DNA from: Acidobacteriota bacterium
GTDB lineage: Bacteria; Acidobacteriota; Terriglobia; UBA7540
Direction of reading: 5' to 3'
Length of the DNA stretch: 5,544 bases
NCBI GenBank assembly: GCA_021780055.1
Contig: JAJXZM010000453.1
Coordinates: 1 to 5,544, forward strand
In this document: in pieces, positions 5,346 to 5,544 of the stretch
Position numbering within the stretch: position 1 is the first letter of the stretch
Layout of the letters: each line of letters starts with the position of its first letter
The notes under the pieces: model-generated
What the model saw: the letters and a program-made list of their open reading frames with translations, nothing else
The model's database searches: none
Told to the model about the DNA's origin: nothing
Made by a program: the position numbers and the translations under genes

Positions 5346-5544
5346 GAAAGGCAGGCAAACCAAGCACTTACTTTCCGCCTTCTAACCGGTCGGTAGCGCC
5401 TTGATCAGGCTGTGTCCCTTCAGGCCTTCCAAATATACCGATATCTTGTATTCTCGACCTCAACCACCTTCCCTCTTGAAATTATCGCCGGAGTTGAATA
5501 CAGTCTCAACTCTTGAGTGGAAAACTTTAGAAATCTTGCTATTG
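5346..5544. other. AT-richer region upstream of the operon, no recognised gene
   Basis: About 200 nt upstream of the main promoter, visibly richer in A and T than the operon. I recognise no gene. On the minus strand one frame is open from the window edge to a TGA at 5422-5420 (40 codons), but it uses several ATA and AGA codons and matches no family I know. The part beyond 5476 has a candidate plus-strand promoter: TTGAAA (5476-5481), 17 bp, TACAGT (5499-5504). No convincing terminator is visible. Confidence 0.4.
5491..5512. repeat. Operator-like inverted repeat GAGTTGA/TCAACTC
   Basis: GAGTTGA (5491-5497) and TCAACTC (5506-5512) are perfect 7-bp inverted repeats with an 8-nt centre, the geometry of a dimeric regulator site. 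It overlaps the -10 box of the candidate plus-strand promoter at 5476-5504. It lies about 170 nt upstream of the operon start site, so it is more likely linked to a neighbouring gene beyond the window, if it is functional at all. Confidence 0.35.

Noticed and set aside
1..5544. Search for tRNA, rRNA, CRISPR repeats, insertion sequences, attachment sites and FapR/FadR/FabT-like operators
   Set aside because: Nothing matching these was seen by eye on either strand. A profile search could still find a degenerate regulator site.

Overview
The window is one bacterial operon read entirely on the minus strand, so its first gene lies at high coordinates. In transcription order it carries yceD (DUF177), rpmF (ribosomal protein L32), plsX, fabH, fabD, fabG, acpP and the first 35 codons of fabF, which runs off the left edge. 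This is the conserved bacterial block linking a large-subunit ribosome gene pair to phospholipid and type II fatty acid synthesis. All key catalytic residues are present, and no gene is broken or looks transferred.

The organism is a free-standing bacterium of moderately high GC content (by eye about 55-60%). The gene order is the one known from E. coli. However, the Cys-rich DUF177 protein, the four-Cys zinc-ribbon L32 and the frequent non-ATG starts (GTG for yceD, TTG for fabD and fabF) fit an Acidobacteriota-like or deltaproteobacterial-like lineage better than an enteric one. That placement is inference.

Region by region on the minus strand: 5544-5346 is an AT-richer stretch with no recognised gene and one inverted repeat. 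At 5345-5318 lies an exact-consensus sigma70-type promoter (TTGACA, 16 bp, TATAAT). yceD follows at 5291-4782, then a 144-nt spacer with several potential hairpins, rpmF at 4637-4452, and a 73-nt spacer with two further small hairpins. plsX (4378-3365) is 21 nt from fabH (3343-2363), which is followed after 60 nt by fabD (2302-1364) and after 66 nt by fabG (1297-554). A 170-nt spacer holds a second near-consensus promoter (TTGACG, 17 bp, TAGAAT), then come acpP (383-135) and, 27 nt later, fabF.

Functionally, FabD makes malonyl-ACP from malonyl-CoA and AcpP. FabH condenses it with acetyl-CoA to start a chain, FabG reduces the 3-ketoacyl-ACP, and FabF (partial) carries out later condensations. 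PlsX turns finished acyl-ACP into acyl-phosphate for phospholipid synthesis. The enoyl reductase, the dehydratase and acetyl-CoA carboxylase are not in the window. YceD and L32 belong to 50S ribosome biogenesis, so the operon can tie ribosome output to membrane growth. I see no previously undescribed system. The points worth a second look are regulatory: the two promoters, the structured spacers and the palindrome at the right edge.
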